Below, piece by piece: positions 62,645 to 64,000 of a DNA stretch of 64,000 nt. This DNA is from Clostridiales bacterium. Lineage in GTDB: Bacteria > Bacillota > Clostridia > Lachnospirales > Lachnospiraceae. The number at the start of each line of letters is the position of its first letter. Positions within the stretch are counted from its first letter, which is position 1. The notes beneath the pieces were generated by a model. That model had not been told where the DNA came from. It worked only from the letters and a program-made list of their open reading frames with translations, and searched no databases. The stretch spans positions 124,001 through 188,000 of the forward strand of contig JAJQCD010000014.1 in the NCBI GenBank assembly GCA_021202925.1, written 5' to 3'. Made by a program: the position numbers and the translations under genes.

Positions 62645-62681
62645 GATTTCCTTTTACGATTTGTCGCATCAACAACATAAC

Positions 62682-62724
62682 AGGCGCGACGGACAGCTGT
62701 TTGAGCTGTCTGCCGCGCCTTTCT
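62682..62724 (+). terminator. Terminator of the sugar kinase gene
   Basis: AGGCGCG pairs with CGCGCCT and an inner GGACAGCT pairs with AGCTGTC; TTTCTG follows on the plus strand. Confidence 0.75.
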
Positions 62725-62783
62725 GATACAAATCAAAGTGGAGCAAAAACATGCCGCCGGAATATCCGCTCTGCCAGAAAACA

Positions 62784-63800
62784 TCACGGCAGCAGATCCG
62801 CCCGATCCCAGACCGCGCACAAAAGCGCCCGGATTCCCAGCCGGGTATCACGAGTCAGGGCGCGTTCCAGTGATTCCCGGTTCTCATCGACATGCTCTAT
62901 CTCCCTCGAAAACTGATGTGCAATATCAACAATCTCCGCATGAACCAGTGTTTCTCCGTTCTCCTGCCAGACGGCCTGACACATATCTTCAATCAGAAGC
63001 GTGCAGGCAACCGCAAATTTCATTTTTCCATATGCGTTTCTGTCATATACGGCGCCACAAAAATACGCAAATACCCAGTATCCCATCAGCTGTTCACACA
63101 AAAGCGCTTTCATCGTCTCATATCGATTGCTGCCTCCCGGCTCACAGGCAGTCATTTTTTTCACAAAATAAACCGCCCGATCCGACCTGCGATATCGTTC
63201 CAGAAGAGAATCTGTCTCGCTCAATCGATCCCCGCGAATCCGCCGCTGCAAATCATGCGCAAGCAAAAGGGACAGTCCCATCCGCGTCCGCTCATCCGTC
63301 GCCCGATCCTGCAATATCTCCATGATCTGTGTTCTCGCATCCACCAGCGTTCTGTAAAGCGCGACGTCAAAATCCTCATACGTCTCTTCCCGGTCCGTCT
63401 CCTTCGTCAAAATGCGCACCGGCTCCTCCGTCTCCAGAATAATCCGCGCCGCCTCAATACAGGAAAGGCACAACGACACCTCCCGCACACCTTCGAACTC
63501 CTCAATATGTCTTGGATACAGCCGACAGGCCCGGCAGAACCCCTTCTCTCCCAGTTCCGTATAAAGATCACAGAGCTTTTCGTCGTTCAGGAACTCACAC
63601 CGGCCCTCATACTGGCGAAAGGAATGCCTCCGCCAGTCAATGGAATTGTGCAGTCGGTTACCGAGGGAACCCGGAACATGCCGGTATCGCTCCAGCGATT
63701 TCCCATCAATTCCAATCTCCCAGCTGGCGCAGCAGGTGTCCGGACAGTCTGACGCAATACAGTGAAACCGGCGATAATAATGAGGATACCGATAGACCAC
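62784..63800 (-). CDS. FliB-like flagellin lysine-N-methylase family protein
   Basis: The protein (338 aa) has the Cys-rich N-terminal half of the FliB/YkgJ-like family: FHCIASDCPDTCCASWEIGI, CEFLNDEKLCDLYTELGEKGFC (in part), CRACRLYPRH and SLCLSCIEAARI. These Cys probably bind an Fe-S cluster. The C-terminal half is helical. FliB methylates lysines of flagellin in Salmonella; many clostridial relatives lie away from flagellar genes, as here, so the real target is uncertain. The start is a GTG with GGGGAGGG upstream. Confidence 0.87.
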   Translation of the reverse strand: MVYRYPHYYRRFHCIASDCPDTCCASWEIGIDGKSLERYRHVPGSLGNRLHNSIDWRRHSFRQYEGRCEFLNDEKLCDLYTELGEKGFCRACRLYPRHIEEFEGVREVSLCLSCIEAARIILETEEPVRILTKETDREETYEDFDVALYRTLVDARTQIMEILQDRATDERTRMGLSLLLAHDLQRRIRGDRLSETDSLLERYRRSDRAVYFVKKMTACEPGGSNRYETMKALLCEQLMGYWVFAYFCGAVYDRNAYGKMKFAVACTLLIEDMCQAVWQENGETLVHAEIVDIAHQFSREIEHVDENRESLERALTRDTRLGIRALLCAVWDRADLLP

Positions 63801-63856
63801 GTCCTGCCCTCCCCTTCCTTTTGTCCTGTCTGAACAATTGCCAATCCATCCTTCTG

Positions 63857-64000
63857 TCAGGGATTCGCAATCACATACACCATCTCATGCCACTGCTCCC
63901 CGCCCCAAACAGAATTCGCAATTCCGTTATCCTTAAATCCAAAGGTCCGGTACATCTCTACCTTTGCGTCCAGACAGGTCAAAATCAGCTGCCTGCGTCC
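63857..64000 (-). CDS. GNAT family acetyltransferase, C-terminal fragment
   Basis: The last 47 codons of a gene entering from the right edge. LILTCLDAKVEMYRTFGFKD and NSVWGGEQWHEMVYVI match the C-terminal end of GNAT proteins of the kind that end with WGGxxWxxM. The acetyl-CoA-binding loop lies outside the window. It lies 56 bp upstream of the FliB-like gene on the same strand. Confidence 0.75.
   Translation of the reverse strand, partial: GRRQLILTCLDAKVEMYRTFGFKDNGIANSVWGGEQWHEMVYVIANP

Overview
The window looks like chromosome of a moderate-GC (roughly 50-55 % by eye) anaerobic Firmicute, most likely a gut Lachnospiraceae-type clostridium. The support is Gram-positive signals (AGGAGG ribosome sites, lipobox lipoproteins, choline-type cell-wall-binding repeats), a clostridial fabH-acpP-fabK-fabD-fabG-fabF-fabZ operon, an EFR1-type flavodoxin/ferredoxin protein, RicT and CwlD-like homologues and a FliB-like methylase. 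I see no phage, insertion sequence, CRISPR array or rRNA. There is one tRNA (Val-GAC).

Layout. 1-5.3 kb: a minus-strand nucleoside uptake operon (nucleoside hydrolase, MATE pump, BMP lipoprotein, double-ABC ATPase, cut permease). 5.4-9.8 kb: a GNAT and, divergently, an adenylation-carrier-condensation protein interrupted by one in-frame TGA. 9.8-13.9 kb: RpiB-like isomerase, EFR1 flavoprotein, CstA plus an unknown protein. 14-21.2 kb: the fatty-acid synthesis operon with a consensus promoter overlapped by FabT-like palindromes. 21.3-28.4 kb: a 1752-residue secreted surface protein with four Tp47-like modules, and an AAA/DUF4143 ATPase with iteron-like repeats upstream. 28.4-33.9 kb: housekeeping (RsmI, TrmN6, RicT, HolB, PLP decarboxylase) and a small conserved-looking protein. 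33.9-36 kb: a sigma-region-2-like/TM/propeller fusion and tRNA-Val.

36-48.7 kb is the most unusual metabolic region. A minus operon (BtpA/SgcQ protein, TRAP transporter, LDH2-family dehydrogenase, dihydroorotase-like protein with a damaged metal site, allantoate-hydrolase-like M20) diverges from a plus operon (ribulose-phosphate-epimerase-like, UlaE/SgbU-like epimerase, class II aldolase/4-epimerase, LyxK-like kinase, DeoR regulator, small unknown). It combines parts resembling the E. coli yiaK-S and sgc operons with hydantoin/ureide-type hydrolases. I infer uptake and catabolism of an L-pentulose-type sugar or sugar conjugate; the substrate is unknown.

48.8-64 kb: TsaC/Sua5, SbcCD, a CwlD-like amidase, a very short stand-alone gene for a 37-residue membrane peptide, a MetNIQ-type transporter with an M20 amidohydrolase, DUF554, a KDG-kinase-like sugar kinase with strongly biased codons, a FliB-like protein and the end of a GNAT.
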